A model generated the notes under the pieces. The model was not told the origin of the DNA, did not search any database, and was given only the letters and a program-made list of their open reading frames with translations. From assembly GCF_008386495.1 (NCBI RefSeq), contig NZ_VTHJ01000012.1:71522-121022 (forward strand): a stretch of DNA of 49,501 nucleotides, given 5' to 3'. A program made the position numbers and the translations under genes. This document shows positions 7,514 through 15,675 of the stretch, piece after piece. The number at the start of each line of letters is the position of its first letter. Position 1 is the stretch's first letter. This stretch comes from Streptomyces tailanensis (GTDB taxonomy: Bacteria; Actinomycetota; Actinomycetes; Streptomycetales; Streptomycetaceae).

Positions 7514-7559
7514 ATGCGAGTAAGCAGATGGGATGAGGGACCGGCTAGGGGGCCTGCCC

Positions 7560-8792
7560 ATGGATGCCCGCTTCACCGCCGAGCAGGACGAAATTCGGCG
7601 CACAGTCAGGGAGTTGCTGCTCAAGCGGTGCGGTCCCGAGGAGGTCCGGGCGGCCGTGGGGACGGGGGACGGATACGACGCCGCGCTCTGGGCCGCCTTC
7701 GGTGAACAGCTCGGGCTGCCGGGGCTCGCCCTTCCCGAGGCGTACGGCGGTGTCGGCTGCTCCCTCACCGAACTTGCCCTGGCGGGAGAGGAGTCGGGAA
7801 GGGTGCTCGCCCCCTCTCCGCTGCTCTCCACCTCCGCCCTCGTGGCACCCCTCGTCCTCGCCCTCGGCACCGAGGTTCAGCGCGACGAGCTGCTGCCCCG
7901 CCTCGCCTCCGGTGAACTGACCGCCGCGCTCGCCGTACCGGGGCCGTCCCTCGGCGTCGCGCTGGGGCTGACCGGCGACAACCGGGGGGAGTGGGCGGGG
8001 GGCGGACGGGCCGGGGGCGTTCAGGCGCGGCGCGTCGAGGGGGGCGGGTGGCGGTTGTACGGGGAGGTCGGGCAGGTGCTCGACGGGCACAGCGCGGGGG
8101 TGCTGGTCGTTGCCGCGCACGCCGGGGGGTTCGCTCGGTCGCGGACGTTGCTGTTCGTGGTGCGGGGCTCGGCGGGGGTTCCGGGGCTGGTGCGGGTACG
8201 GCAGACGTCGATTGACGAGACGCGGTCGCAGGCTCGACTCGAACTCCGGGATGTGGAGGGGGAGTTGTTGGGACTCGACGACGGTGACGGGGGAGGTGTG
8301 GCGGAGGCGCTCGCCGGGGTGGGGGAGGGGGCCGCCGCCGTGCTGGCCGCCGAGGCCGTGGGGGCCGCCGACCGGGCGTTGGAGCGGACGGGCGCGTATG
8401 TGCGGCAGCGGGAGCAGTTCGGGCGGCCGATCGGGTCGTTCCAGGCGGTGAAGCACCGGCTCGCGGATGTGTACGTACAGGTCCAGGCGGCCCGCTCCGC
8501 GGCGTACTACGCGGCCTGGGCGGCTGCCCGCCCCGGCGAACGGGAGCGGGTCGGCGGGCTGGCGCTCGCCCAGGCCCTGGAGGCGTTGCGGGTCGCCGCC
8601 GGGGAGGGGATCCAGCTGCACGGCGGGATCGGGTTCACCTGGGAACACGAGGCCCAGCTGTACTTCAAGCGGGCGGCGGGGGACGAGCTGCTGTTCGGGC
8701 CGGTGCATCGGCTGCGTGGGCGTGCGGCCGACCTGGCGGGGGTCTTCGAGTCCGAGTCCGAGTCCGGTGATCGCGGGGAGGTGCGGGGCTGA
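7560..8792 (+). CDS. Acyl-CoA dehydrogenase family protein (FadE-like)
   Basis: A 410-aa flavoenzyme of the acyl-CoA dehydrogenase superfamily. An N-terminal helical domain ('DEIRRTVRELLLKRCGPEEV') leads to 'LGLPGLALPEAYGGVGCSL'; a shortened, Gly-rich middle beta domain follows (about 125-235); the C-terminal four-helix domain has 'RTGAYVRQREQFGRPIGSFQ' and 'EGIQLHGGIGFTWEHEAQLY', the FAD-contact and substrate regions. The 'GGIGFTWEH' form, without the usual catalytic Glu in the helix-I position, is common in FadE subunits that work as heteromers in steroid catabolism. ATG 7560 follows an AGGGGG site at seven bases. The stop overlaps the next start (ATGA-type), so this and the F420-type reductase are one transcript. 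Confidence 0.87.
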   Translation: MDARFTAEQDEIRRTVRELLLKRCGPEEVRAAVGTGDGYDAALWAAFGEQLGLPGLALPEAYGGVGCSLTELALAGEESGRVLAPSPLLSTSALVAPLVLALGTEVQRDELLPRLASGELTAALAVPGPSLGVALGLTGDNRGEWAGGGRAGGVQARRVEGGGWRLYGEVGQVLDGHSAGVLVVAAHAGGFARSRTLLFVVRGSAGVPGLVRVRQTSIDETRSQARLELRDVEGELLGLDDGDGGGVAEALAGVGEGAAAVLAAEAVGAADRALERTGAYVRQREQFGRPIGSFQAVKHRLADVYVQVQAARSAAYYAAWAAARPGERERVGGLALAQALEALRVAAGEGIQLHGGIGFTWEHEAQLYFKRAAGDELLFGPVHRLRGRAADLAGVFESESESGDRGEVRG

Positions 8793-9274
8793 TGGCTTCG
8801 AGGGGCATGGGTGTGCGCTGGGTGCAGAAGGTGTCCTCCGCGCCGGCGTTCGCGCGGGTCGCACCGTATGTCATTCCCGCGCTCGACCGGGCGGCGCATC
8901 GGGTGACGCGGGGGCGGGTGCTGCTGAGCGCGCAGCTGCTGCCGGGGGTCGTACTGACCGCCATCGGCGCGAAGAGCGGGGTTCCGCATCGTACGCCGCT
9001 GGCCTGTATGCCCGAGGAGGGCGGTGGGAGTTGGCTCCTCGTCGGCTCCAACTTCGGGCGGACGGACCATCCCGCCTGGACCGGGAACCTGCTGGCCCAC
9101 CCCGACGCCGAGATCAGCTGGAAGGGGCGGGACATCCCGGTCACGGCCCACCTCCTGGAGGGCGAGGAACGGGCGGCCGCCTGGAAGGAGTTGCTGCGCT
9201 TCTGGCCGCCGTACTCGACGTATCAGGCGCGGGTGGAGCGGGAGATACGGGTGTTCCGGATCGTACGGCGGTGA
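8792..9274 (+). CDS. Deazaflavin (F420)-dependent nitroreductase family protein
   Basis: A 160-aa protein of the Ddn-type split-barrel family. It shows 'VVLTAIGAKSGVPHRTPLAC', then 'SWLLVGSNFGRTDHPAWTGNLLAHPDAEI' (residues about 83-110), the F420-binding signature of this family, and a C-terminal 'FWPPYSTYQARVEREIRVFRI'. These enzymes use reduced F420 for hydride transfer to quinones, enones or nitro compounds. Its start overlaps the acyl-CoA dehydrogenase stop, suggesting a role in reducing or protecting an unsaturated intermediate or quinone in the same pathway; that role is inference. Confidence 0.87.
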   Translation: MASRGMGVRWVQKVSSAPAFARVAPYVIPALDRAAHRVTRGRVLLSAQLLPGVVLTAIGAKSGVPHRTPLACMPEEGGGSWLLVGSNFGRTDHPAWTGNLLAHPDAEISWKGRDIPVTAHLLEGEERAAAWKELLRFWPPYSTYQARVEREIRVFRIVRR

Positions 9275-9317
9275 TGTGCGCCGACGGCTCAACGGCTCAA
9301 CGGCTCGCCTGGACGCG

Positions 9318-9351
9318 GCAGGCGGCACACCGCCCTGAGGGTGCCGCCTGC
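9318..9351. terminator. Bidirectional hairpin terminator
   Basis: GCAGGCGGCAC (9318-9328) pairs perfectly with GTGCCGCCTGC (9341-9351) around a 12-nt loop. It lies between the convergent reductase and TetR genes. There is no T-run, as is usual in this genus. Confidence 0.75.
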
Positions 9352-9409
9352 GTGACAGGAATCGCGTCCGGGGGCGTGCCCGGGGGGTGCGCCTCGTCGC
9401 CCCGCCCGG

Positions 9410-10057
9410 TTACTTCGTGGGCTTCTTGCCCGTGATGCCCAAGTGCACCAACAGGGCCAGGTTCGGCTTGAGTTCGGCCTGTTTCACGCCCCAGGACTGG
9501 AAGCCCTTCTGGTGCGAGGAGACCGAGGCGAGCATGGCGACGAGGGAACCGGCGAGGGCCGCCGGGTTCACGTCCTTGTCGACCCTGCCCTTGGACTGGA
9601 GCTCGCGGACCGTGTCCGAGAGGGAGTTGGTGACCGAGGTCAGTATCTTCATGCGGATCTTGTAGAACCGTTTGTCGCCCTCGGAGGCGCCCAGGTCCAC
9701 GACCCTGAGGATCGCGTCGTTCTTCCGCCAGAACTCCAGGAAACCGTCGACGAGTTCCTGGGCGGTCTGCCAGCCGGCCTTGCCGACCCAGGAGCGGCCT
9801 TCGAGGAGGCTGGTCAACGTGGCGCCCTCGGTGGCCATTTGCTCGGCGATCTCCAGGACGGCGCCTTCGACGTCCGGGAAGTACTGGTAGAAGGTGGCGG
9901 GTGAAGTGCCCGCTTTCCGGGCGACATCGATGACTTTGACGTCCCGGTAGGGCGACGAGCTGAGCATCTCGCTGAGGCAGTCGAGCAGCTTCTGCCGAGT
10001 CGCCTGCCCTCGCCGGCCGGCCACGCGGCCGTCGACGGTACGTACTTGTCCTGTCAT
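9410..10057 (-). CDS. TetR family transcriptional regulator
   Basis: A 215-aa protein with an N-terminal TetR helix-turn-helix: 'RRGQATRQKLLDCLSEML' then 'YRDVKVIDVARKAGTSPATFYQYFPDVEGAV' (about residues 14-68). The C-terminal ligand domain contains 'VDGFLEFWRKNDAILRVVDLGASEGDKRFYKIR', typical of TetR proteins that sense acyl-CoA or related hydrophobic ligands in actinobacterial lipid gene clusters. Its position next to the thiolase/dehydrogenase divergon makes it the best candidate to bind the CTGAC-N5-GTCAG sites seen at 201, 7448, 7499, 41294 and 41322. Its own upstream region has only a half site (CGTCAG near 10060), so autoregulation is unclear. Confidence 0.88.
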   Translation of the reverse strand: MTGQVRTVDGRVAGRRGQATRQKLLDCLSEMLSSSPYRDVKVIDVARKAGTSPATFYQYFPDVEGAVLEIAEQMATEGATLTSLLEGRSWVGKAGWQTAQELVDGFLEFWRKNDAILRVVDLGASEGDKRFYKIRMKILTSVTNSLSDTVRELQSKGRVDKDVNPAALAGSLVAMLASVSSHQKGFQSWGVKQAELKPNLALLVHLGITGKKPTK

Positions 10058-10169
10058 GCCGTCAGCTTACCGAGGGGTGATCGAAGCGCTATTCGGCCGA
10101 CTGCAAATGGGGCGTACGGGCTTCACCAAGGGGTTCTTGGGGCGGGGGGTGGGGGATTTGGCGGGTTTC

Positions 10170-10425
10170 TTTCGCCCCCGCCGCCCCTACCCGTCCCTCC
10201 CCCACTCTCGGCTTCGCTCGAGCGGGGGGACCCCCCCTCCAGGGGCGCTGCCCCTTCGACCCCGCCAGGGGCGCTGCGCCCCCTGGACCCCCGCCAGGTT
10301 TCCGGGTCCCGCGCTCAAGTCGCGCCCCCGGCGCGGGTGTGGTGTCCGGTGCGGGTGGTTCGTGGCTGGTCGCGCCCCGCGGCGGAGCCGCACATAGACA
10401 CAGCCCCGCGCCCCTTTGGGGCGCC
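10170..10425. repeat. Dispersed Streptomyces repeat element, copy 3
   Basis: The gap 10058-10485 is mostly this element. It holds CCCCCGCCGCCCCTACCCGT (about 10178), the inverted form of the repeat at 50-86 (10193-10230), two 'AGGGGCGCTGC' blocks, and 'CGGAGCCGCACATAGACACA' with a CGCGCCCCTTTGGGGCG hairpin. The module order matches 5570-5780. It is noncoding on both strands as far as I can see. Confidence 0.7.
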
Positions 10426-10485
10426 GGAGAGCCCTCCGGCCCCCTCCAACGCGCGCACCCCCTGCACCCCCGTTAACTTGGCCCT

Positions 10486-11451
10486 ATGGCCTCGAACGCC
10501 GCGTACGCCGAGGGTGTCCCCTGTTGGGTGGATGCCCAGCTGCCTGATGTGGAGGCGGGGAAGCGGTTCTACGGTGAGCTCTTCGGGTGGGAGTTCCGGG
10601 TGGCGCCCGGGGACGGGGCGCACGAGGTGTGGGCGTATCTCGGGGGTGACGCCGTGGCCGCCCTCGCGCCGAAGCCGGACGGGCGGATGCCCACCGTGTG
10701 GACGCTGTACTTCGCCACCCCGGACGCCTACGCGCTCGCCGCGCGGATCACCGCGGCCGGCGGCCAGATCGTCATCCCGCCCACCCCGCTCCTCGACCTC
10801 GGCACGACCGCGCTGACCACCGACGCGGAGGGCGCGGTGTTCCGGATCTGGCAGGCGGGGACGCACGCCGGCTTCGGGCGCCGGCACGAAAACGGCACGT
10901 TCGTGTGGGCCGAGTTGTACACACGGGACACCGAGGCCGCCAACTCCTTCTACGCGCATCTGTTCCACGAGGCGCTGTTCGGCCCGGACGCCCGCCCCGA
11001 CTTCGGCCGCGCCGCCCTCACGGACGTGTTCCCGGCCGAGATGCCGCCGCATTTCCTCGTCCACTTCGGGACGGACGACTGCGAGGCCGCGCTCGGGGCC
11101 GTCAGCCGGCTCGGCGGGCGGGTGCAGACCGGGCCGTTCGAGACGTCGTATGGAAATGTGGCGGTCGTCACGGACAACCAGGGGGCGTCGTTCGCGCTGC
11201 TCCAGCGGCGGGCCGGAGGCGAATGGCGGGAGGTGCCGCGGGAAGCGGATCAGGCGGAGCAACGTCCGGACGAGCTGCGGCAACAAGGAGAACAAGGGAA
11301 CGCACAGGGACCCGAACGGGGGCGTGAGCAAGGACGTGAACGGGGGCGTGAGGGGCGCGAGCAGGGCGATGACCAGGGGAATGGCAGGGAACGGCAGAGG
11401 AATGACCACGGGAATGATCAGGGAGTTGACCAGCGCGAGAACGCCCGCTGA
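10486..11451 (+). CDS. Two-domain VOC (glyoxalase/CFP-30B-like) protein; candidate AfsK-binding protein KbpA
   Basis: A 321-aa protein. Residues about 8-125 and 135-245 are two vicinal-oxygen-chelate modules: 'GVPCWVDAQLPDVEAGKRFYGELFGWEF' opens the first and 'FVWAELYTRDTEAANSFYAHLF' the second, each ending in a 'DAEGAVFRIWQ' / 'DNQGASFALLQ' strand. The two-domain part is about 250 residues. The gene lies immediately upstream of afsK on the same strand. KbpA of S. coelicolor is a roughly 250-residue protein that binds AfsK and inhibits its autophosphorylation; I recall it being encoded beside afsK, so identity with KbpA is a reasonable guess but not proven. Oddly, residues from about 255 form a long Gln/Arg/Glu/Gly/Asp-rich tail with internal repeats (E-R-G-R-E), perhaps an extension after loss of the original stop. 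Confidence 0.75.
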   Translation: MASNAAYAEGVPCWVDAQLPDVEAGKRFYGELFGWEFRVAPGDGAHEVWAYLGGDAVAALAPKPDGRMPTVWTLYFATPDAYALAARITAAGGQIVIPPTPLLDLGTTALTTDAEGAVFRIWQAGTHAGFGRRHENGTFVWAELYTRDTEAANSFYAHLFHEALFGPDARPDFGRAALTDVFPAEMPPHFLVHFGTDDCEAALGAVSRLGGRVQTGPFETSYGNVAVVTDNQGASFALLQRRAGGEWREVPREADQAEQRPDELRQQGEQGNAQGPERGREQGRERGREGREQGDDQGNGRERQRNDHGNDQGVDQRENAR

Positions 11452-11730
11452 GCAGTAGGGGGCGGGGTCGCGGAGCCGCCCGTCGAGGGGGGTGTGCGCC
11501 GGTGGTACGCCGGACGTCGCCGTGTCCCACCATCCGGGCTCCCGCTTCCCACGGCGCGGACGATGTGGTTTTGTCCTGAGACATCCCGATCCGCGCCCGG
11601 GTTCGCAACCTGCCCCCGGTAAAGGAAGAATCGGGGTGCGTGCCGCCATGGCGGTGCGGTGGTGAGACGCTGCACGGGGTCGCGTACACAACGTGGGTGA
11701 CGCGGGCCGTACGGGGAGGTGGCAGGGCAA

Positions 11731-14103
11731 GTGGTGGATCAGCTGACGCAGCACGATCCGCGGCGGATCGGGCCGTTCGAGGTGCTGGGACGGCTGGGTG
11801 CCGGCGGCATGGGGCTGGTCTATCTGGCGCGCTCGGCGTCGGGTCGGCGCGTGGCGATCAAGACCGTGCGGACGGAACTGGCGGAGGACCAGCTCTTCCG
11901 GGTCCGTTTCACGCGCGAGGTCGAGGCGGCCCGCGCGGTGTCCGGTTTCTACACGGCGGCGGTGGTCGATGCCGACCCGCGCGCCGCCGTGCCGTGGCTG
12001 GCGACCGCGTATGTCCCCGCGCCCTCGCTGGAAGAGATAGTGAATGACTGCGGGCCGATGCCGGTCCAGGCGGTGCGCTGGCTGGCGGCAGGTGTCGCCG
12101 AGGCGCTCCAGTCCATTCACGGCGCCGGGCTCGTCCACCGGGACCTCAAGCCCTCCAACGTCCTCGTCGTCGAGGACGGGCCCCGGGTGATCGACTTCGG
12201 TATCGCCTCCGGCGTGTCGAACACCCGTTTGACGATGACGAACGTCGCCGTCGGTACGCCCGCGTACATGTCGCCCGAGCAGGCGAAGGACTCGCGGAGT
12301 GTGACCGGCGCCAGCGACGTCTTCTCGCTCGGGTCGATGCTCGTGTTCGCCGCCACCGGGCACGCGCCGTTCCACGGGGCCAACCCCGTCGAGACCGTCT
12401 TCATGCTGCTCCGCGAGGGCCCCGACCTCTCCGGCCTCCCGGACGACCTCCGCCCGCTCATCGAGTCCTGTATGCAGATGGACCCGACCGGCAGGCCCAA
12501 CCCCGCCGACCTCCAGGCCCAGCTCGCCCCCCACCTCTTCGGCTCCGGTTCGGACGACAGCGGTACGGCGTCGGCGTGGCTGCCCGAGAAGGCGGTGGCC
12601 CTGATCGAGACCCGCCGGGGCGGACGCCCGGCGCCCAAGCCGCACCAGACCTCCGGTAGCCGTGGCGGAGGCGGGGGGCGCCCGTCCGCCCCCGTACCGC
12701 CGCCCCCGCCCTCGTACGACCCCGCGCCCGTGCCCCCCGTGTCCGTCGGCGGGCCCGACGCCGGGCCGGTGCGGCTGGCCGGCGCCCAGGTGCCCATCGG
12801 GCCCGGACCCCGGGTCGCCGACGCCCGCGCGGCCGCCGTGAAGGCGCCCCCTCCCGAGGCGGGCCTCGCCGCGTCCTGGTCCCGGCCGCGCGCCGGCGTG
12901 AACGGCGCCGACCCCGCGCCCTCCGTGACCACCGCCCCGCCTGCCCCGGCCGCCCCCGAGCCGACCGCCCCCTCCGGCTGGCGCCCCTGGCGGTTCCGTA
13001 TGTCGAACGACGTCTGGGGCACGCCCTCCGTCGCCGACGACCTCGTCTACGTCACCTCCTTCGAGGTGCACGCCCTGGACGTGGCGACCGGCCGACGCCG
13101 CTTCAAGACCCGGGACGTCGCCTGGTCGATGGCGGTCGCGGACGGCCGTATCCACGCCTCCGACGGCCCCACCCTCTTCGCGCTCGACGCACGCGAGGGC
13201 AACGACCTGTGGCGGCTGTCGACGGACGCCTGGGTGTACTCGCTCAAGGCCGACCGGGGCACCGTCGTCACCGCGACCCGGGGCGGCGGCGTACAGGGCT
13301 GGGAGGCCTCCAACGGGCAGAAGCTCTGGGAGCTCACCGGCGCCCAGACCGACTTCGAGACCCCTGAGGCCGGGCCCGTCGTGGCCGACGGCACGGTGTA
13401 CGTCTGGAAGGACGCCCGGCTGCGCGCCCTGGAGGCCCGTACGGGCGACGAGCGCTGGTCGTACCCCATCGGCGACGCCGCGTCCTGCGGCGGAGTGCCG
13501 GTACGGCTGACTCCGGCGGCGGACGGGTACGTGTACGTCTCCGCCGGGAGCCGGGTCCTCGCCATCGACGTGGCGAGCGGCCACGTCCGCTGGCACTTCG
13601 AGGCGCCGGCGGTGTTCTTGTCCGCGCCGACGTTCGCGCCGGGGCCGGCGGTGACGGGTGGCGGGGTCTATTTGGCCGACTACCTCGGTACGGTCTACGC
13701 CCTCGACGCGACGGACGGCCGCGACAGGTGGCGCATCGCGACGGAGTCGCGCTCCTCCCTGGAGCCGGTGCTCGTCGCCGCCGGCCACGTCCACGTCGGC
13801 AGCGGCAAGGGCCTCTACACCCTCGACGCGGTCACCGGGACGCCGAAGTGGCGCTTCCAGGCGGGCGGCGAGATCGTGGGGGCGCCCTCGGTGGCGGAGG
13901 GCCGCATCCACTTCGGCTCCACGGACCACCTCCTGTACACACTGAAGTCCGACGACGGCCGGTTGCGCTGGAAGCTGGCCACGGGCGGCGAGATCACCGG
14001 CTCCCCGGTCGTCAAGGACGGCGTCGTGTACGCGTGCAGCAAGGACCGCTGCGTGTACGCCCTGGACGCGGAGAAGGGGACGGGGACGGCCCGGACGTCG
14101 TGA
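11731..14103 (+). CDS. afsK: AfsK serine/threonine protein kinase with C-terminal PQQ-type beta-propeller
   Basis: A 790-aa Hanks-type kinase. The Gly loop 'LGAGGMGLVY' (about 22-31), Lys 44 in 'VAIKTV', the catalytic loop 'HRDLKPSN' (136-143), DFG (155-157) and 'GTPAYMSPEQAKDSRSVTGASDVFSLG' give a complete active kinase. A Pro/Ala-rich linker (about 280-420) leads to a seven-or-so-blade PQQ/quinoprotein-like propeller with repeated 'VYALDATDGRDRWRI' units. This plan and sequence match AfsK, which phosphorylates AfsR and is modulated by KbpA and S-adenosylmethionine. I chose GTG 11731: GGAGGT sits ten bases upstream; the earlier GTG 11719 would overlap that site. There is no obvious transmembrane helix. 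The partner genes afsS and afsR lie about 31 kb away at the far end of the window. Confidence 0.93.
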   Translation: MVDQLTQHDPRRIGPFEVLGRLGAGGMGLVYLARSASGRRVAIKTVRTELAEDQLFRVRFTREVEAARAVSGFYTAAVVDADPRAAVPWLATAYVPAPSLEEIVNDCGPMPVQAVRWLAAGVAEALQSIHGAGLVHRDLKPSNVLVVEDGPRVIDFGIASGVSNTRLTMTNVAVGTPAYMSPEQAKDSRSVTGASDVFSLGSMLVFAATGHAPFHGANPVETVFMLLREGPDLSGLPDDLRPLIESCMQMDPTGRPNPADLQAQLAPHLFGSGSDDSGTASAWLPEKAVALIETRRGGRPAPKPHQTSGSRGGGGGRPSAPVPPPPPSYDPAPVPPVSVGGPDAGPVRLAGAQVPIGPGPRVADARAAAVKAPPPEAGLAASWSRPRAGVNGADPAPSVTTAPPAPAAPEPTAPSGWRPWRFRMSNDVWGTPSVADDLVYVTSFEVHALDVATGRRRFKTRDVAWSMAVADGRIHASDGPTLFALDAREGNDLWRLSTDAWVYSLKADRGTVVTATRGGGVQGWEASNGQKLWELTGAQTDFETPEAGPVVADGTVYVWKDARLRALEARTGDERWSYPIGDAASCGGVPVRLTPAADGYVYVSAGSRVLAIDVASGHVRWHFEAPAVFLSAPTFAPGPAVTGGGVYLADYLGTVYALDATDGRDRWRIATESRSSLEPVLVAAGHVHVGSGKGLYTLDAVTGTPKWRFQAGGEIVGAPSVAEGRIHFGSTDHLLYTLKSDDGRLRWKLATGGEITGSPVVKDGVVYACSKDRCVYALDAEKGTGTARTS

Positions 14104-14108
14104 CCTGG

Positions 14109-14146
14109 CGCCCTACCTGTGCCCCTTCGGGGGCGTGGGTAGGGCG
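14109..14146. terminator. Terminator with UUCG tetraloop after afsK
   Basis: CGCCCTACC (14109-14117) pairs with GGTAGGGCG (14138-14146); an inner GCCCC-TTCG-GGGGC stem (121-134 of the same hundred) closes with a C(UUCG)G tetraloop. It separates afsK from the convergent toxin gene and probably serves both. Confidence 0.85.
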
Positions 14147-14156
14147 TGCAGCAGAT

Positions 14157-14528
14157 CTACAGGGCCCACGACCTGAGCACTTCCGCCACGCTTCGTGCGG
14201 TGCAGGTCTCCTTCTTCAGTTCGGTCGCCAGTGCGGAGACTCTCTCCTGGTCCAGCTTGGCCGGGACGTCGGAGGCGATCAGGTAGGCGTGGGCAACCGC
14301 GACCGCCACCCGTAGGTTCGACCGCTCCAGCCACCTCATGCGGCCCAGGGTGTGAGCGAGGGCGGCTGCCCTGGCGTACGCCCCCTGGTACACGTCCTGG
14401 CCGACGATCGCCGCCCGGTGACGCTCGACGGCGGCGATCGCCACGCCGTAGTCGTCGATGGCCGGATCGCTCTGTCCGGCGCGCTGCGCGACCTCAAGAA
14501 TCCACGCGAGGTCGATGTCGACGTTCAC
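14157..14528 (-). CDS. Doc/Fic-like toxin component of a toxin-antitoxin pair
   Basis: A 123-aa protein resembling the Streptomyces 'Fic family toxin-antitoxin, toxin component' group: 'IDLAWILEVAQRAGQSDPAIDDYGVAIAAVERH', 'QGAYARAAALAHTLGRMRWLERSNLRVAVAVAHAYL', and a C-terminal helix. Doc normally has H-x-F-x-(D/N)-(A/G)-N-K-R; here the equivalent stretch is 'MRWLERSNLRVA', lacking the motif His, so kinase or AMP-transferase activity by the usual mechanism is doubtful. The start overlaps the antitoxin stop by four bases (ATGA), as expected for a translationally coupled pair. It may be an active variant, a degenerate toxin, or a co-regulator. Confidence 0.7.
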   Translation of the reverse strand: MNVDIDLAWILEVAQRAGQSDPAIDDYGVAIAAVERHRAAIVGQDVYQGAYARAAALAHTLGRMRWLERSNLRVAVAVAHAYLIASDVPAKLDQERVSALATELKKETCTARSVAEVLRSWAL

Positions 14529-14743
14529 CTGCGGGGCTCCCCCTCGATCTCGTCGATGAGATCGCCGTACTCGTCGAGGACCTCCTGCGCGGCGGCCATG
14601 AAGACGGCGCGCAGTTGCTCGTTGTCGTCGCGGATGAGTTGCTCGACGTACTCATTGACCGGTATCCGCCGCGTGGCCGCCGCCTGCCGTGCCATCTCGG
14701 CGGTCTCGTCATCCATCCGAATGTTGATCTGTGTCTTGGCCAT
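14525..14743 (-). CDS. Ribbon-helix-helix antitoxin
   Basis: A 72-aa protein: 'KTQINIRMDDETAEMARQAAATRRIPVNEYVEQLIRDD' is a ribbon-helix-helix DNA-binding domain (residues 3-42), and the acidic C-terminal helix 'AQEVLDEYGDLIDEIEGEP' is a typical antitoxin tail that would wrap the toxin. The ATG at 14743 is preferred over an upstream frame extension to 14782, which would run through the probable operator. First gene of a two-gene operon with the Doc-like toxin. Confidence 0.78.
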   Translation of the reverse strand: MAKTQINIRMDDETAEMARQAAATRRIPVNEYVEQLIRDDNEQLRAVFMAAAQEVLDEYGDLIDEIEGEPRR

Positions 14744-14751
14744 GTCGGCAA

Positions 14752-14791
14752 GGTACCACCAGATACCAGGGTGGGCTATCAATTGATACCA
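14752..14791. promoter_or_regulatory. Candidate antitoxin operator: GATACCA repeats and TATCAATTGATA
   Basis: Two direct copies of GATACCA (14762-14768, 14785-14791), a related GGTACCA (14752-14758), and the perfect 12-bp palindrome TATCAATTGATA (14777-14788) lie directly upstream of the antitoxin start. The segment is AT-rich against its surroundings, as a promoter would be. Confidence 0.55.
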
Positions 14792-14810
14792 GAGGGGGAA
14801 GGCGGTCGAT

Positions 14811-15032
14811 TCAACGTCGGCGCTGACGCCGTGCGGCTCGTTCGGCCCCGCGGTGGCGGTCGCCGAGCCGTTCCGAGTGGTAGCAGAGGCGTGCGGTGGT
14901 GGGGCCGCCGCCGAAGCAGTCGCCGCAGGCGAGGCCGTGGTCGAGCCAGGCGTGGAACGTGGCCGTCACCGCGTCCGGTTTCGGGCCCGGCGGGGTGTCG
15001 GGCCGCGCCTCCGGTTCGTCGCTCAGACCCAT
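14811..15032 (-). CDS. Small Cys-containing hypothetical protein of whiJ-like cluster
   Basis: A 73-aa protein starting at ATG 15030-15032, preceded by a GAGGAG site at nine bases. It contains 'KPDAVTATFHAWLDHGLACGDCFGGGPTTARLCYHSERL', with three cysteines (CGDC and a later Cys) and conserved His residues that could hold a metal. Similar small proteins accompany XRE/ATPase clusters in Streptomyces. Its start overlaps the preceding gene's stop by ten bases. The function is unknown. Confidence 0.55.
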   Translation of the reverse strand: MGLSDEPEARPDTPPGPKPDAVTATFHAWLDHGLACGDCFGGGPTTARLCYHSERLGDRHRGAERAARRQRRR

Positions 15033-15253
15033 CTCGGTCGCTCCTCTCTCAAGTGGGCCGTGACGTAAGGCCGTACGAGGTCCCGCGTCGCGTCCTCCGC
15101 GGGAGGTTGCGGCTGCTCGGTCCACACGGGCGGACGCTCCCAGCACGCCTCCCGCGCGAGCAGCGGCAACGACCGCCCCCGCGCGGCCCAACTCCGCGCG
15201 GCCCGCGCCGCCCAGCGCCGCCACCGGGCGCGATGAGGGTTCAGCTCGGGCAA
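15023..15253 (-). CDS. Small basic hypothetical protein of whiJ-like cluster
   Basis: A 76-aa frame starting with TTG at 15253, with GGGGAG six bases upstream inside the end of the ATPase gene. It is rich in Arg, Trp and Ala at the N-terminus (HRARWRRWAARAARSW) and ends 'DATRDLVRPYVTAHLREERP'. It overlaps the ATPase gene by 13 bases and the next small gene by ten, giving a tight three-gene unit. No domain is recognisable. The TTG start is inferred from the overlap and the binding site. Confidence 0.5.
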   Translation of the reverse strand: MPELNPHRARWRRWAARAARSWAARGRSLPLLAREACWERPPVWTEQPQPPAEDATRDLVRPYVTAHLREERPRWV

Positions 15254-15675
15254 CGGGACTCCCCGGGCACGAGGAAGTACGCCCACACGCACTTGGTGAA
15301 CGGCCGTACGTCGTGGCCCCACCGCTCTGAGAGCGTGTCGACGAGGACGAGCCCGAGTCCGCCGGGGTCGGCGCCTTCCGTACGTGGCACCGGAAGCCGC
15401 CCCCTGTCCGGGTCCGCCACCTCAAGCAGCAGTCCACAGCCCCGAATCGAGACGGTGACCTCGATCTCGGCGAAGCTCACCCGACAGTGCCGTACGGCAT
15501 TGCTGACCAGCTCGGTCGCCACGGTCGCGATGTCATTGGCGAGTTCGGCGTCGAGGGCCCAGTCCTTGAGGATGCGCCGCACCTCCGCGCGGGCTTCGGG
15601 GACGTGTCTTCTGCGCTTGGGGATGCGGAAGGTGTCGCGACGCGGGCGGGCGGGGCGTGGTGCGAGTGCGGGCAT
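15241..15675 (-). CDS. ATP-binding protein, HATPase_c_2 (RsbW/AbaA-like anti-sigma-type) family
   Basis: A 144-aa GHKL ATPase domain. 'ELANDIATVATELVSNAVRHCR' is the N box (residues about 46-66), 'LLLEVADPDRGRLPV' the G1 box, and 'GADPGGLGLVLVDTLSERWG' the G2/lid region. These stand-alone domains are kin to anti-sigma factor kinases and sit beside XRE-DUF397 pairs in Streptomyces (whiJ/abaA-type clusters), where they affect development and antibiotic production. The gene is divergent from the XRE gene at 15859, with a 183-base shared promoter region. Confidence 0.83.
   Translation of the reverse strand: MPALAPRPARPRRDTFRIPKRRRHVPEARAEVRRILKDWALDAELANDIATVATELVSNAVRHCRVSFAEIEVTVSIRGCGLLLEVADPDRGRLPVPRTEGADPGGLGLVLVDTLSERWGHDVRPFTKCVWAYFLVPGESRCPS

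Noticed and set aside
10315..13929. A 1204-codon open frame on the minus strand opposite afsK
   Set aside because: It is a GC-rich shadow frame: Arg/Gly/Pro/Ala-dominated, no domain, and it lies opposite an intact kinase with all catalytic motifs.
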